Assembly (NCBI GenBank): GCA_016630955.3
Contig: CM050000.1
Span: 1-64,000, forward strand
Source: Didymella arachidicola
Lineage: Eukaryota; Ascomycota; Dothideomycetes; Pleosporales; Didymellaceae
Direction: 5' to 3'
DNA: 64,000 nucleotides
Made by a program: the position numbers and the translations under genes. Positions 47,820 to 61,786 of this stretch are shown piece by piece (position 1 is the stretch's first letter; every line of letters begins with the position of its first letter). The notes under the pieces were generated by a model. It saw only the letters and a list, made by a program, of their open reading frames with translations, was not told where the DNA came from and made no database searches.

Positions 47820-50800
47820 TTAATGCAGTTGCCCGTTGATAAGGAGCTGCTCGACGGCTTCGCCGATGAAGGCTTTCTTGAGAGTGAGGTCGACGCCGAA
47901 GCTGGGGTGTGTTAGTGGGTGTTATAAAGCGGTGGTTAAAGATGGACTTACATGTGCTCGAGCTGCGTCTTGACGGACTTCTTGGTTACAGTCATCAGGT
48001 CGGAGTTGGCGAGGATGATCTTGATCTGGTTCATGATGTCGTCATCGCTGGGCAGATTCGCCATTTCCATGTCATTCCCGTAGCCGCTAGGAGCCAGCGA
48101 CATGCGCGAGTGGTTGCCGTAGCGGGGAATGTCGAGGTGCGACATGGGCCTGGAAGGCGGCATGCCACCGTACTCGGAGCCGCCCATGACGGAAGCAGCA
48201 TATGGCCTCTTGGTAGCGTATGTGTAGCCCGAGACGACAGACTGATCGTCCCTGATGGTGTGCTGCTCCCACATCTCGGCCTGATACTCCTCCCACCTCT
48301 TCTTGGGGATGCTGGCCGGGTCGAACTTGCCTTCGTCCGAGACCACAACCTTCTGACCACTCTCACCGGTGACAACACGAGTGTTACCCCAGGAGAAATC
48401 GTCCATGTGCCAGAAAGCGTACAGCGGCAGACCGAAGGAGAAGACAGGTGTGGCGAGGATGTAAATCAGCATCCAACCGATCATCTCCCACCTACGACGG
48501 ACGATGAAAATGATGGCCTGCAGACCATAGATGGCTGCCAAAAGAATGACGGCGGTAAGGGGAACGACACCGGGCTTCGCGATTAGGGTGTAAATGAGAT
48601 AAGCAAGATAGATAACGATGACAGGCTGGACGACCGTCGAGATCAAATCCAGGAAAACAATGAAGCGCATACTGAAGCAGCAGAAACCGCAGAGCTGTTG
48701 AAGAGGAACGAGCTCGACAAGGTTATGGACTGTAGAGTTGATCCAGCGACGACGTTGAGACATAAAGACGGACCAGCTGTCAGGCGCCACGGTCCAAGCC
48801 TTGGCTCGCATGGTGTACTTGGTCTTGTACTTGGAGTGGAACTTGAGGAGCAGCGTAGTCAGGTAACGATCTTCACCCAAATGCAGCAGATTCTTCAGGT
48901 GCAACGTGTCCACACGAATCTCCTGGTAAGCCTCGACAACCTCCTTGCTCACGAAGAGAGGCTTGCCGGTCTCAGCAGCGCGGATGCGGTACATCGTGAA
49001 ACAACCGGGAAGACAGGTGACGGAACCGAACAAACTCTCGAAAGCCTTCGTCAGGTTGTGAGAGATGAAGTATTCGTAAACCTGCATCATGGTGGTTAAC
49101 GAGGATTTGGCGTTGGACAAAGCAGTCTCGCCGCAAATAGCGATGAGGCGAGTATCGTTCAGGAAAGCAGCAACGAATCGAGTAGCGGCGTCGGGAGCAA
49201 CGGAAGTATCGGCATCAATCTGCAAGAGGAACTCGTAGAAGGTCGGGTTCACACCGATGATGTTCCTGATTTGATGGTGCATCTCAAGCTCGAGCGGGCT
49301 CATGGGCAGATTGTAGTGAACGCGGTTCAAGAACCTCATGAGGAGGATCTGGGTGTCACGTTTTCCACGGTTACCTGGCTTGGAAACCTCAGAAGGCTTG
49401 CCGACCTTGACGACGACCAAGAAAGGCACGATGTGACCTTGTACTTCGTAGAGACCGGAGTAGCACTTGCCCATGTTGTGTTGCTTCATACCCTCACCCA
49501 GACTCTCGAAGCTGAGCGGATCGGGGTCTGTAGCTTCAGGAACGCCGAGAATGTCGAGAACAATGCGAGGGGTAGGCTTGTCGTTACCTTGACCAATGAT
49601 CATACCGTCACAGATGATGATGAGAAGTTTACGCTTGTCGTCGTACTTCATACGCGCTGCGGAATCGATAGCACGGCGAAGAGACTCTTCGTCTTCGGTA
49701 TAGGCTGGGACTGTCGCGATGATGAACTTGTCGATGTTCTCTGGCATGGTCTTGCCACCGAATTGGAGGGCTGCGAAGAACTTGAATCCGATAACACAGA
49801 CCAGGAGAATCGAGATGGCAAGCAGGAAGTACGTGGCAAACTGACACCTAACAGAGCTTCGGGTATCCAGATCGCCCACGTAGAAGAGATTGTCGAGGCA
49901 GGTCTTCATGTTTGCCTTGACAGTGGGGTCCAGATTGAGGTTTTGCCAGTACTTGCTGATGTCCTTGCCGGCCTGAACGCGGAAAATGTCGAGGACACTG
50001 TCCTCCATGAAGTTGACATCTGGTGTACTATCATCTGTCCTATCACCAGGAGGGTAGAGGACACTACGACCTCCCGGCAGGTATGTTGTCATATCGTAGA
50101 CCTTGTTGTCCATATAGGCGATCGCGTTCTGCTTGGAGGCCAAGGTCTTTAGGTACTTAGGACTATAACCAATACGACCCTTCATGTAGTTGGCCTTCAA
50201 GAAGACTTGCTGCTCGTACCACCAGTCGGGGCGAGAGTCGTTGGTGAACCACCGGAAGTCGTGGTACTGAGCGTTCTGGTCGGTGGTACTGACGAGGTTG
50301 TTTGCAGTCTCGGAGTAGTTCGAGTTCCTGTAGTTGAGCTGGACACCAGGGTGAACAGAACCAGTCTTGCCAGCGCACAGAGCCGATACCTGGACGGGGA
50401 ACAAGTTGGTGGCGTCCTTGCCAGCATATTTCTCAAGACTCTTTTCCGGAACGATGTTGGGGTAGTGGGCGGGGATAAAATCTCCAAGGTTGTAAACAAT
50501 ACCCCGAATGCCGATGTATGATTGTGCGCCATCCTTGCCGTTATAGGATGTCAGTTCAGCAGTGGAGTACACGTGTTGAGTGGGACAGATCACCGAAGGA
50601 AACACCATCATGAGGAAGATGCTGGACGCGCAACTAAACCAGATAAGCATGTTAATGGCCAGCTTCTCACGCCATGCTATGCGCACATCCTTGCGCGGTA
50701 TGCGTCCTACAGTGCGAATGAGGAAATCGGGGACCATCCAGGTAAGCACGTAAACGTAGAACATCCATCGCTTGCGGCTGCCAGAAATAGGGAGGACGTC

Positions 50801-53486
50801 GACCTCCTCCATTTTCTTGTCGGCTGCCTTCTCGTCGATGACGTTGTGCTGCTCCAGGCCGTGGAACATGTCACCGGTAACGCCAGAGGGAGCCTCGGAG
50901 CGGGCATCGATGTCCCTGCTACCGAAGTAGTTGCCGCCCTTGTCGTTGTAGTACTCGCCGCCTCCAGGTGTGGCGAGAAGGTTGGCACTAGAGTCGCCGT
51001 AGGAGCGTCCCGCATCGGGAGTGAGATTGTCTGCAGAGTGGCCGAAACCGCGAGTAGTGGGTGGTAGATCGGCAACGTTGGCAATCTCAAGCCAACACCT
51101 TTCGCTCAGAAAGACACCGGTTGTGCCCACACGAACCTCGTTCTCTCGCCATGGCCGGCTATCCAGGACCATCTCCACCTTCTCCTTCTCGCTGCCAACG
51201 ATGGATGTGTCTTGTTGTGTGTGACCGAGGAACTCGGCAAACGGCATGAAGATGCTGTAGTCGGCAACGCGGAGGCGTTGGCTGAGCTCTGGGATGCTAT
51301 AGGCCTGCAACTGCTGGCGAACACATCTGCTGTCAAACTGGTTCGCAATGCGGCGGTCGTTGGGCTTCAAGCAGAAGACGAAGTAAGGGTTGGCCTTGCG
51401 CAGCTGGTTCTCGATAGTCTTGAGCGAGCTGACGAACTGCCCGGCAGCTCCGGTCTGCTTTGTCTTTGAAGAGTCACCGTTCTTCCTTGAGCCAGAAACA
51501 TTGCTCTCGGTGTCACTCAAGATCTCGTCGTCGAAGACGTTGAGTTTGCGGCCGAATCTTCCGGTCTTCTCCTTGCGACGTGCCATGCTGGGCATGCGTG
51601 TAGGCTTGGAGCTGACCGAAGCCTGGACGATGGCAGACTTTTCCTTGGGGTGGGAGATCTTCTGGAGCACATCCTGACCGAACAGCTGTTGGACAAAAGG
51701 CGACTGCGAGTTCTGCAGCAACTGCATCATGTTACCAGAGATCTGGTCTGCGTTCTCCTCCATGAGGCCCTCAACGCTGTAATCGACGTCACCAGCGTAG
51801 TGACGAACGGTGAAAGCAGGAGACGTGTTGGGTGTGGGGAAGTTGCTGCCAGGCTGAACGACTGTCAAGCCGCCAGGAAGGATTGACTGGTTCTTTCCGT
51901 CGAACCGCTTGCGAATGGCCTCAAGGAACTGCATGTCGGTCTTGCCACGGCGCATCTGGTCGTCCATGATGCTCAGAAGACCGTTGCCCGACTTGAGAAG
52001 ACCAATCTTAGCCTCGGAGCTGTCGTAGAACTGAAGCGGGGGTAGATTGATCTCCTCTGCATCCATTTCCTGAATCTGGCGCTGGAAGAAGCTCTCCTGG
52101 CAGAATGTCATGAGTGACTCGTTCGCAGCGTTGTTGAGCAGCTGATCCAAAGAGGAACCTGTCCCGGAGGAGATGGCAAATCCGGGGAAATCGACGAGAT
52201 TGACGGTGTTTGTGAGCTGGTCGTTCGAGCTGGAAATCCTGGCATTGCTCTGCTCGATGACGAATGAGACAAGAAGGCTGTAGAGCGAACGGGCGAGCTC
52301 ATCGGCATTCGCGCGGGCGCCCTTGGGGTCGAGCATGACTGTGACGCGTTCGCGGTACAGGGTCTTTGACTTGTATCGCAGACTCTCCTCGAGGTCGCTA
52401 ACGGTGACTCCCAGGAATTGGGCAATCGGGACCAGGCTATCCTTGTTTTTCACAACTGTGATAGTCTCGCCACCCTCGTGAGAGTAACCACCACTGTCAT
52501 CAGCGGCGGGAGTCGTCGACTGACCAGTTTCAAACTCCAGCTGACCGATGTGCAGGATGGTGGCCATGATCTCACAAATACCAGCAATGCTGTCCTTGCC
52601 GAATTCGAGCTTTCGAAGCGCAGTCTTGAACTCCTGGAAGCCAGCGGCATCGTCGATGCCAACCTTCAGTTGTGTAGGGTGACCGAGGTACCGCCACCTC
52701 TTGTTCGCGCCGAGTGATGTGCGAGTGCCGGCAGCCTCGTTGCCGGCATTGTCGAGGTAGAGGTGCTTCTTCTCGGCAAGACTGGTGCCCGAGAGGAGGT
52801 AGTAGAGGACGTGGTAGTTGCGTTCGCCGGTCGGGACGGAAGCAAGTCTGCTGCGCTCGAGTCGGTGGGCGAGGTACTGTGCACCAAGCAGAGTTGCGTG
52901 GTTCGAGGTCGACGTGTTGTACTGGAGCTCGAGCATGAGGCCAGACTTGGAGGCAGAGGGCGTGGTGAGCGACTTGGTGGTCGTGAAGGCATCGAAGACG
53001 AAGTTGGCACACTCGATCTTCTTCGACAGCGGCGTAGCGGAGTAGGAGAGGAACTGCCTGAGCATGTGCCCGCGGATTGTTGTCTTTCCCGAGCCAGTCT
53101 CGCCACTACTTCATGTCAGAAAATCCGCGCAGGTAGTCAGAGGCGTTGGGCGATGCTATTAGCCGCACAATCGCAGCTCTGGTGGGGAAGAATCGGGAAA
53201 CTCACAGAAAAACGATGGCCTGGTCCTCTGAACGCTGGCCGAGGCGCATGTATGCCCTCCCCGCGAGGTCCTTGGCGGCCTGCACAGCGCTGCCATCCTC
53301 GCCGCCGTCGACGCCGCGGCTGGGATCTGTGTATGTGTTGAGGGAGATTATGGCGTGCGACGACAAGGACGCCGTGGGCATGTGAGCATGGAAGCGACTG
53401 GCGAGGGCGGAGGTCAGGCCCGTGTCGGTCTGCTGGTGCTGCGGCAGCGAGGGCAGACTCGACTCGTGCAGCGGGTTGACGGCCAT
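47820..53486 (-). CDS. csmA: Class V chitin synthase with myosin motor domain
   Basis: 1,839 residues from exons 53,206-53,486, 47,952-53,108 and 47,820-47,901 (introns of 97 and 50 nt; all phases fit). The start is MAVNPLHESSLPSL. The N-terminal myosin-like motor keeps its P-loop (SGETGSGKT, residues 95-103, joined across intron 1). After two transmembrane segments and a cytochrome-b5-like domain comes the GT2 chitin synthase core with DADTSVAPD, EDRYLTTLLLK and QRRRW (residues 1,545-1,549), then C-terminal membrane helices. A DEK_C-like domain ends in LEHIFGVDL read across intron 2. It makes wall chitin at hyphal tips and septa, with the motor anchoring it to actin. The length equals the class V norm. 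It is divergent to a class VI/VII gene 2.2 kb away, as with Aspergillus csmA/csmB. Confidence 0.96.
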
Positions 53487-55668
53487 GTTGGTGTCAATGG
53501 GGGGTCCCGTAGGACTGCGGAGCGAGTGGACGACTTCACAGAGTGCGGCAGACGAGTATGTACAGCACAGCTGCGTGGAATGCGGCGGCTTGGAAGGGAC
53601 AGCGCGCGCGCGGTGCGAGTTGGCAGGCCCAAAGGTGCCAAAGGTGGTATGCAATTAACTAACAGCGAACGTGGTAGAGCGAAAGGGTCCTGTAACGAAG
53701 GAAAACGCTGAGGGCACAGCTGCTGCAGGCCGTTGACTTTGCTCTGGTAGCCGGTAGTCTAGGGGGTTGGCCTCCAGCGAGCGAGAAACGATGGGGCTGA
53801 TCCCAGCACACCTCGCCGCCGTCAACACAGACCAGCGCGACTAGCACCAGCCGTATTGTGTAATCAATTCACTATTTTTGGCGCCCCTTAACGAAAGCGC
53901 CCTACTGATCGCGCCGCCGGCCTCGAGGGTTGTGCTGTGCGGCTCCACATGCAGTCCTTGACGGCCCTTCATCCTGCTGAGGGATGAGCAGCGAGCGCAC
54001 GCAGCAGCAGCTGTGCACCGCAGGACAGGAGCAGACGCAGGGTCAGCGTGTGGCCGTCCGAGAACGAGCGCTGCATGGCGAGGCGACTCGACAGCAGCGT
54101 CTTGTCTGTGTTTGTATCTGTGTCTGTGTCACAGAAAGTCTTCCTTTCGCAAGGCTGCGGACATGCCCCGACCCGCCTTTGCAGCAGAGCCAACGGTCTC
54201 TATTGTGGTAAGATGGGTATATATTGTGAGTGGGGACGATGACAGGGTACCCAGTCGTATTTTTCGGCCGTCTTAGGCGCTCATCTGAGGCGTTATTAAT
54301 ACTCTTTTAGTACTAGTGACTGTAATCTAGGCAAATTGCAAGGGTTACACTCTGTATAATATCCTAAAGCAGACTACGTTACACGTGATTTTGCAACAAG
54401 AAGCTCCGGTTGCGTTGGATCCACTCACAAAACTTACCCATCCTACCACAGTAGTCTCGAGCCTGGTGCCCGGGGAAGGGCAGCGATCAGCGCTGACCTC
54501 CTCTCATGCGCGCTAGCTATGTATCGCCGACTCGCCGAGTAAATCAACACAAACATCACGCCGCAGACCCGGACAACACTCCCCTAGATAATGGTGGCCC
54601 TCAACGCTGTGCATCAGCACCTCGTACGGCTCACACGAGCCTGAGAAGGGGGCTCTCGCGCACAGAAGCTGCACGCATGACTTGAGCATTTCAATGGGGC
54701 AATACGGACGGGGCCTCGGTGGGGAGCGCCCGTATTGAACGCCGAGCCTGAAACGGCGTTGCGAGGTGGCAGCTGGCATCCATGATCCATCCTTGACGTC
54801 AAGCAGCTCGAAAGAAAAAGGTGCCGAGTGAGCTGCAGTGTGAGTGGGCGGCGGTGGCCAAATATGCATTGCCATGGCCAATTTACATGACAAGATCAAG
54901 GGACGCCGGTGGACATTATGATTTGCAATGCCAATCACGAAGCGTGCCCCTTCCGCAGCCCACTATAATGCAAGCGGGGTCGATCGCTCGTCCTTCTGGC
55001 CCATCGTGTCATCGCGTGAATGTTGAGAGGCGGGCAGCCTCCTCAGAGGGCCGCAGCCAGTGTACACAGTAAACAATAAAATAAGCTACCGCCTCCTTTA
55101 TTTTTAGCCCCGTCTCCATGGGCCACCACGCAGCTCCAGCGCTTTTTTGATCAATCGGACGAGGGCCTCTGCCGTGGTGGCGACGAGAGCAAGACGTGAC
55201 ATGCATGTCTGGACGCTCGGGGACGGTTTGGGAGCATCGAGCTCGGCAGGGCAAGGGTGCAGTGCTGGTTATCAATACGCTAAACTGGGCTAATGATACA
55301 GCGGCGCCATGCCTCAGCGGGCGGAAGTGCACCCCCCGGCGCGCTGAGAGGAATGGAAAGCCGCCCTGAAGCCAACAAACGTTCACTCTTCACTATCTGC
55401 GTTCTACGAGCCTTGTCGTCGAGCGTGTGTGTGCTTCTTCTTTCTTAATACACTATCGTTTAATTCTAGATTCTAGCCCTCGTTACCTCCAGTGAAGGCC
55501 CTCCCGCCGCCCCTACGCACCCGCGGAATCCAACGCCATCCCAGCCATCAGCGGCCAGGAGACGCAACTCAATCGCTACTGACCCTCGGTCCTGGACCGC
55601 AACCCTCGATCTTCGAGGCTTTCTTTCATCAGACATTGCTCACAAACGGGGCGTGACTTCCTCCCGCC
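53487..55668. promoter_or_regulatory. Shared promoter region of the divergent chitin synthase genes
   Basis: 2.18 kb with no supported gene between the start codons of the two chitin synthases. It includes a tgtgtctgtgtc microsatellite near 54,105-54,130 and a CT-rich stretch before the plus-strand gene. It is the only DNA from which both could be controlled together. Confidence 0.7.
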
Positions 55669-58600
55669 ATGTCGTTCGTCAACAACAGTCGCATGAGCGT
55701 CTACTCGACGGCCTCGGCGAACCCCCAGCGGACCGCCCAAGCGACGACGCAATCGACCACAACGCTTCTCAATCTGCTCAACTCGAGCTTCAAGTCAGGC
55801 CAACCGTACAGTCTGGAGCCCAGCACGAGTCTGGTCGTCAACACGTGGGTCAATGCAAAGTCGATGCAAGATGGCCGCATTGGCGGCACCGTCGACCCCG
55901 ACCTTGTCCGCAAGACGTACGAGCACGCCCGCCGACGAGTAGAGGACGGCACCTTGGTGCTGAGGTACGTCGCGTGTCCATGCCGCCGCCACGCTGTGCA
56001 GCTGCTGACATAACCCAACAGCTCCCTCCACGAGTCGACCCCCTCGCTCTTTGCCCCCACCATTTCAGGGCTGCCCGTGTCCCTGCCCGACAGCTTCTAC
56101 GTCGCGCTCGAGGCCATCAAGCCCTTTACACACTGCGTCACGCCACAGAACCCGTCCATGCCGCGCTACTCCGCCCTCGCCGCTGTCTTCACAATCGATA
56201 TCCTCGGCCAGTGCCGCGGAGCCGAGATCAAGCTCTCCACTGCTGGACTCGACACAAGGGAGGGTCTTCTCCAGATCCCCGCACACAATGGCTACCGCGC
56301 TTTCGACGTCTTCTACTACCTCAACTCCAGCTCGGCCAGCAAGCAGGAGAGGGAGATTCTCGACATCCAGTCTCTCGACAAGTATACTCTGCTCAACCGC
56401 TCGGGCACCTACGATCCCCCCGCATTCCTTCCAGATGCCGACGATGCCGCCGCAGCCGAGGACTTCCGCGCAAACCTCAAGACGATTGGCATCAAGGGGC
56501 AAAAGCTTCGTGATGTGATCAGCACTCTAGCCGCGCTCCTGAAGCTAGGAAACACATTGGACTACTTCGTGGATGAGGACAAGCTGGACGCAGCATGCCA
56601 GGATTGCGGTTCACTGCTTGACATCTCGCCAGAGACGTTCAAGCAGCAGCTGGCTTCCCACGAGCGCGAGACCGCCATTGCCGGTATCTACGAGGCTGTC
56701 GTCGACTACGTTCTTTCACAAGCCAACGCCACCATTAAGAACGACATCAGAAAAGCCCGTGCCGGTTTCTCTTCAAACGACAGCGATGCTAGCCAGCCCG
56801 GTATCATGACGCCTGAGTCGGAAGCTGACGGAATGGACTTGGTCAATGTCACAATTGTCGAAGTACCAAACCGCACCCTGGGCAAGGCAATTGCTCTACG
56901 CACCGTCTTCGACGACACGGAAGGCATCAACGCGGAGATGAAGGCCGACGGCGTGCAGGTTTCTCCAGCAGGCAACTCGGTGCTCGAGAGCATGAGGGAC
57001 GCTGTTCAGAGCAGCGAGGCTGAGCTTGGTATCGATGGCGCTGCGCTTCGCGAGCACGAGTCTGAGCTCGAGAGGCGCGAGACTGTTCTGGAGAAGATTG
57101 CCATCGACATTGAAGAGGGCAACTTTGTCAAGAAGATTCTCTACCCTGTACCGCAGAGCGGCATCGTTCTGGGCAAGCACAACCGCCTTGACCTGCCGAT
57201 GACCGTGGCCAGCAGCAGAGTCTGGTTCCAGCTGGCGATTCACCCCACAGACGTCGTTCCCAGCTCTGTCACACAAGACCACAACTCCATCTGGCAAGCT
57301 GGTGTCGTCTCACGTCAACTGCGTGAGTGGCGCCTGCCAGAGTGGGCAAACCGCCGCAACCGTCATCTCGATTTCACCGCTGATTTTGATGTTCACGAGT
57401 TCTACGAGCGCTACGCAGCTCTCGGCTGCATGGACGGCAAGGACGGCATCGAGAACTGGACATTGCAGCGTGGCTGGAGCAACGGCGAGATCGTCGTCGG
57501 TAATGAGCGTATCTGGATGAGGGAAGGCACGTGGTGGGAGGCCGAGTCACAGCTTGAGCAGCTGAACGGCAACCAAAGCATGAACGCCGGTATGCTTGGT
57601 GGCATGGTGGGAGCGGGTGGCCTCGAAAGCGGCTATCCTGCCCAAGCACCTCCCAGCATGGCAGGCAGCGGCTTCTTCCCGCCTCTTCCGGAGCAGCAGG
57701 TCCAGAATCCCTTCGCAAGCACACCTAGCCTGGCACGTCCTGCAGATGCAAAGTCCGTCGCACCAACTACCGCCACTGTCCCCGTGGCCACAGTCGGTGA
57801 CTATGGTCTTGGAGCCAAGGGTGACGAGAGCAAGGGTGTCACCTACTACGATGCTGAGACTGGTGGCAATTCTATGGTCACGGAGATGCCAATCACAGCA
57901 ACTCGACGCATGTGGATTGCCTTCGTATGGGCAACCACGTTCTGGATGCCCTCTCCTGCTCTGAAGTACCTTGGACGCATGAAGCGACCAGATGTCCGCA
58001 TAGCTTGGAGAGAAAAGTTCGTTCTGGTCGTTTTGATCCTCATGCTCAACGGAATCATTGTCTTCTACATCGTCGCCTTTGGGAAGGTCCTCTGTCCGGA
58101 AAAGAACAAGGTCTGGAACGAAAAAGAGGTCTCCGCTCATCAGGGTCAGGACGACTACTATGTCAGCCACCATGGTGTCGTATACGACCTGACGTCCTTC
58201 TGGAAGAAGCAGCACAGTGACTCCAACACTGAAGCTTCGCGAACCAACATGATCGAGTTTGCCGGCTTTAACATGGATCCCTACATCATGCCGCCTCTCT
58301 ACCTCGCCTGCCCCAACCTGATTGCAGACACTACCCGTAACCGTCAGCTGGCCCTGACATCCAACACCACCATTACCAACTCCCTCGGTGTCCACAAGTC
58401 GGGCTCGCAAACCAACATGGCTGACAGTGCTGCTCTCAAAAAGGAGGACTGGTACCCCAACGTCTTCCTGCCTGCTATGAAGGAGATGCGCAAGGGCGAC
58501 CTCGTCTGGGAAACTAGCAAGATCAAGAGGGAAGGCGAAGATCAGAATCACATGTGGTTCACAATGGGCGACGATGTCTACGATTTGACCGACTACTTCA

Positions 58601-61066
58601 AGACCCTTGATGTCAACAACGATGGCGCAGAGTACACATTTCTCGACTCCAAGCTTGTTGACCTCGTCAAGAGCAACGCCGGCACCGACCTCAAGGAAGA
58701 TTTCGAAAACCAGCTCAACTCCACAGCCCAAGCCTATAACCTCCAGTGTCTGAAGAACACCTTTTATGTTGGAAAGACTGATTTCCGCAAGTCTGCCAAG
58801 TGCACCGTCAACGACTATATTCTGCTTGCCGTCACCATCGTTGTCTGTGCCGTCATCGTCATCAAGTTCTTGGCCGCGCTGCAGCTTGGTTCTCGCAAGC
58901 GCCCTGCCAACCAGGACAAGTTTGTCATCTGCCACGTTCCCGCCTACACCGAAGGAGAGGAGCACATCCGAAAGGGTCTCGACTCGCTGACGGCTCTGGC
59001 CTACGACAACAAGCGCAAGCTCATCTGCGTTGTTTGCGACGGTATGATTGTCGGTGGTGGCAACGATCGCCCCACGCCCAAGATCGTCCTCGATATCCTT
59101 GGTGTCGACCCCAAGGTTGATCCTCCTGCGCTTCCCTTCTGGTCCGTCGGTGAAGGCAGCCAGCAGCTCAACTATGGCAAAGTCTACTCTGGTCTTTACG
59201 AGTTTGAAGGCAACGTCGTCCCGTACATTGTCGTCGTCAAGATGGGCAAAGAGTCTGAGCAGTCCAAGAGCAAGCCCGGTAACCGTGGTAAGCGTGACTC
59301 TCAGATCCTGCTCATGAGCTTCCTCAACCGTGTCCACCACCGCGCCCAGATGAACCCCCTCGAATTGGAAATGTTCCACCAGATCAACAACATCATCGGT
59401 GTCGATCCCGAGCTTTACGAGTATATGCTCATGGTCGACGCCGATACCATGGTCAGGCCCGATGCTCTCAACCGTCTCGTAGCTAGCTGCGCCAACGACT
59501 CCAAGATCGCCGGTATCTGTGGTGAAACCAGTCTTGAGAACGAGGAGAAGTCTTGGTGGACGATGATCCAGGTTTACGAGTACTACATCTCGCATCATCT
59601 CGCCAAGGCCTTTGAGAGTTTGTTCGGCAGCGTCACCTGTTTGCCTGGATGGTAAGTCCACATCTTCTGCATACAAGCCCAGCTAACAGTATAGTTTCTG
59701 CATGTACCGCTTGCGAACAGCCGACAAGGGCAAGCCTCTCATCATCGCCGACAAGGTCATCAAGGACTACGCCGACTGCGTTGTCGACACCTTGCACAAG
59801 AAGAACCTGCTCTCGCTCGGTGAGGATCGTTACCTCACGACTCTGATGACCAAGCACTTCCCGAACATGTACTACAAGTTCATCCCTGACGCGTATGCGC
59901 TCACGGCTGCCCCCGAGACATGGAGCATTTTGCTTTCGCAGCGACGTCGCTGGATCAACTCTACCATTCACAACCTGGCTGAACTTGTCTTCATCAAGGA
60001 CCTGTGTGGTTTCTGTTGTTTCTCTATGCGTTTTGTCGTCTTCATCGATCTGTTCGGTACTCTCACCCTTCCTTCCATGTGCGCTTACATTGTCTACCTG
60101 ATCTACACTGTCGCCTCCGGTACAGGTTCGTTACCGATCATCTCGATAGTCATGCTTGCTGCTGTCTATGGTCTGCAGGCGTTAATCTTCCTCATCAAGC
60201 GTCAGTGGCAGCACATCGGCTGGATGGTGATCTACCTGTTAGCATTCCCCATCCACTCTTTGGTCCTGCCACTCTACTCCTTCTGGAAGCAAGACGACTT
60301 CTCGTGGGGTAACACCCGTGTCGTCATCGGCGAGACGGGCCAGAAGAAGGCCGTGCTCACAGAAGACGAAGGCTTCGACCCCAAGTCCATCCCCATGATG
60401 CGCTGGGACGAGTACGCAGAGCGCAACGATCTGCCCGGCCGCCGCGGTCTTCCCGGCCAGACCTCAGAAAAGGGCGGCTTCAGCGCATACGAGGACGACA
60501 CATACGAGATGAACGACATGCAATCCGTCTACTCCTCAGTCAAGCCCGCGTCGACCATCATGTCCAACATGCAGCACATCTCGCACATGCCGCCGCAGTC
60601 ACCCGGACCCTACCAGGGCATGCAGACGCGCCAGTCAACCTACTCCAACCTGTCGCGCTACCAGGACCACCCGCACCAGAACCCGCACCAGAGCCGCCTC
60701 ATGTCCATGGGCAACATGAGCGATGCATACGGCGACTCGCCGTATGGCCACCGCCCCAACCACGGCGGCTTCCAGTCGTCGGACAACCTCATGGCGTCGA
60801 CGCCGCCAATCCGCGGGCGCTCGCCCCTGGGCTACGGGCAGAGCCGTCCCGGCAGCACTGTCAATTTCCAGAACATGATGAATGGGCCGAGCGACCAGAC
60901 GATCCAGGACGTGGTCCGCACGTGTCTGCGCGAGGGCGATTTGGATTCCATGACCAAGAAGCAGCTTGTTGCGCTTGCGGAGCAGAGGCTGCAGACGCAG
61001 TTGACGGGCGAGCGGAAGATTTATCTGAATCAGTGCATTGATAATGAGTTGGCCATGATGGGGTGA
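55669..61066 (+). CDS. csmB: Class VI (VII in some schemes) chitin synthase with reduced myosin-like domain
   Basis: 1,765 residues from exons 55,669-55,964, 56,022-59,651 and 59,695-61,066 (introns of 57 and 43 nt; phases fit). The N-terminal myosin-like part lacks a P-loop: the region around VLSSLHESTPSLFAP has no GxxxxGKT. This is the known difference from class V. Then follow paired transmembrane helices, a cytochrome-b5-like domain and the GT2 core with DADTMVRPD, EDRYLTTLMTK and QRRRW (residues 1,391-1,395). The last intron splits the CLPGC codon near FCMYRLRTAD. Membrane helices and a DEK_C-like tail (DQTIQDVVRTCLREGDL) close it. It acts in wall chitin synthesis, often with its class V partner. 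Confidence 0.96.
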
Positions 61067-61786
61067 GCAGGCGAACGAAGTGAGCCCGTGAGAGAAGTGA
61101 GAAGTGAGCCCCTGAGTGAAGTAGAGAAGAAGGAATTCGAGTCTAGTAGATATCTTGGGTCTACGTCTATATGTCATTTCCGTCCCAGCTATCACGGCGT
61201 ATTGGAAAACCGGATGGATTGGAGTTTATCACATCGCCACTGTACAAATAATGAATCATTATCACATAATACCTTGAACGCTTCTATTTGTTTGCTTATC
61301 TATTAGTCTATTAATAATAATTAGCTATACAGGGTGAGGTGTGAACAGGGGAGTAAAGTAGAGAAATAAGCAAATAGAGAAGAGAGAATTCAAGTCTTGG
61401 ATATCTTAGGTCCGCGTCTATATAATTCCGCCATAGGTATTTAGCACGTCGCCACGATACGATTGCAGCATGCGGGGAGGCCTACAGTCTGAGGATACCT
61501 TGCAGAATTGAGAACATGCGTCAGATAGTCCACTGGTCAAAGGTATCGGTTAGTCAGAGGTGGTCAGGACTGGAAGACGGACTCGAACTGGCACACCGTG
61601 AAGGGATCCTCCTGGTTCACCTCGAGTGAAACCCACCGTTTGCCCCATTCCCCTCTCCAGCAGCACACCCTTAGCGCCCACATCGCTCTCATATAAACAC
61701 AAAACCCCGCCATCGCTGTCCCTTGACCGCACTAACAGCTTTCAATTCATTTCAACTCACCTTGACAGACAGCTCGCTACTCCACC
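61067..61786. other. Intergenic region
   Basis: 720 bp with the 3' end of the chitin synthase transcript and the promoter of the GPI-type gene. A short minus-strand ORF of 39 codons (61,564-61,683) is present but unsupported. Confidence 0.55.

Noticed and set aside
49271..50152. Plus-strand ORF of about 290 codons opposite the class V chitin synthase
   Set aside because: Same explanation: an antisense shadow without recognisable domain.
57547..59676. Very long minus-strand open frame (about 709 codons) opposite the class VI/VII chitin synthase
   Set aside because: It mirrors the strongly biased codons of the sense gene, has no domain or plausible start, and ends where the sense intron begins; a codon-bias shadow.
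61560..61640. GTTCGAGTCC box on the minus strand that resembles a tRNA T-arm
   Set aside because: The flanking bases do not pair into a T-stem and no D-arm, anticodon arm or acceptor stem can be drawn.
61564..61683. Minus-strand ORF of 39 codons with a protein-like C-terminus
   Set aside because: Too short and without signal, domain or splice evidence.
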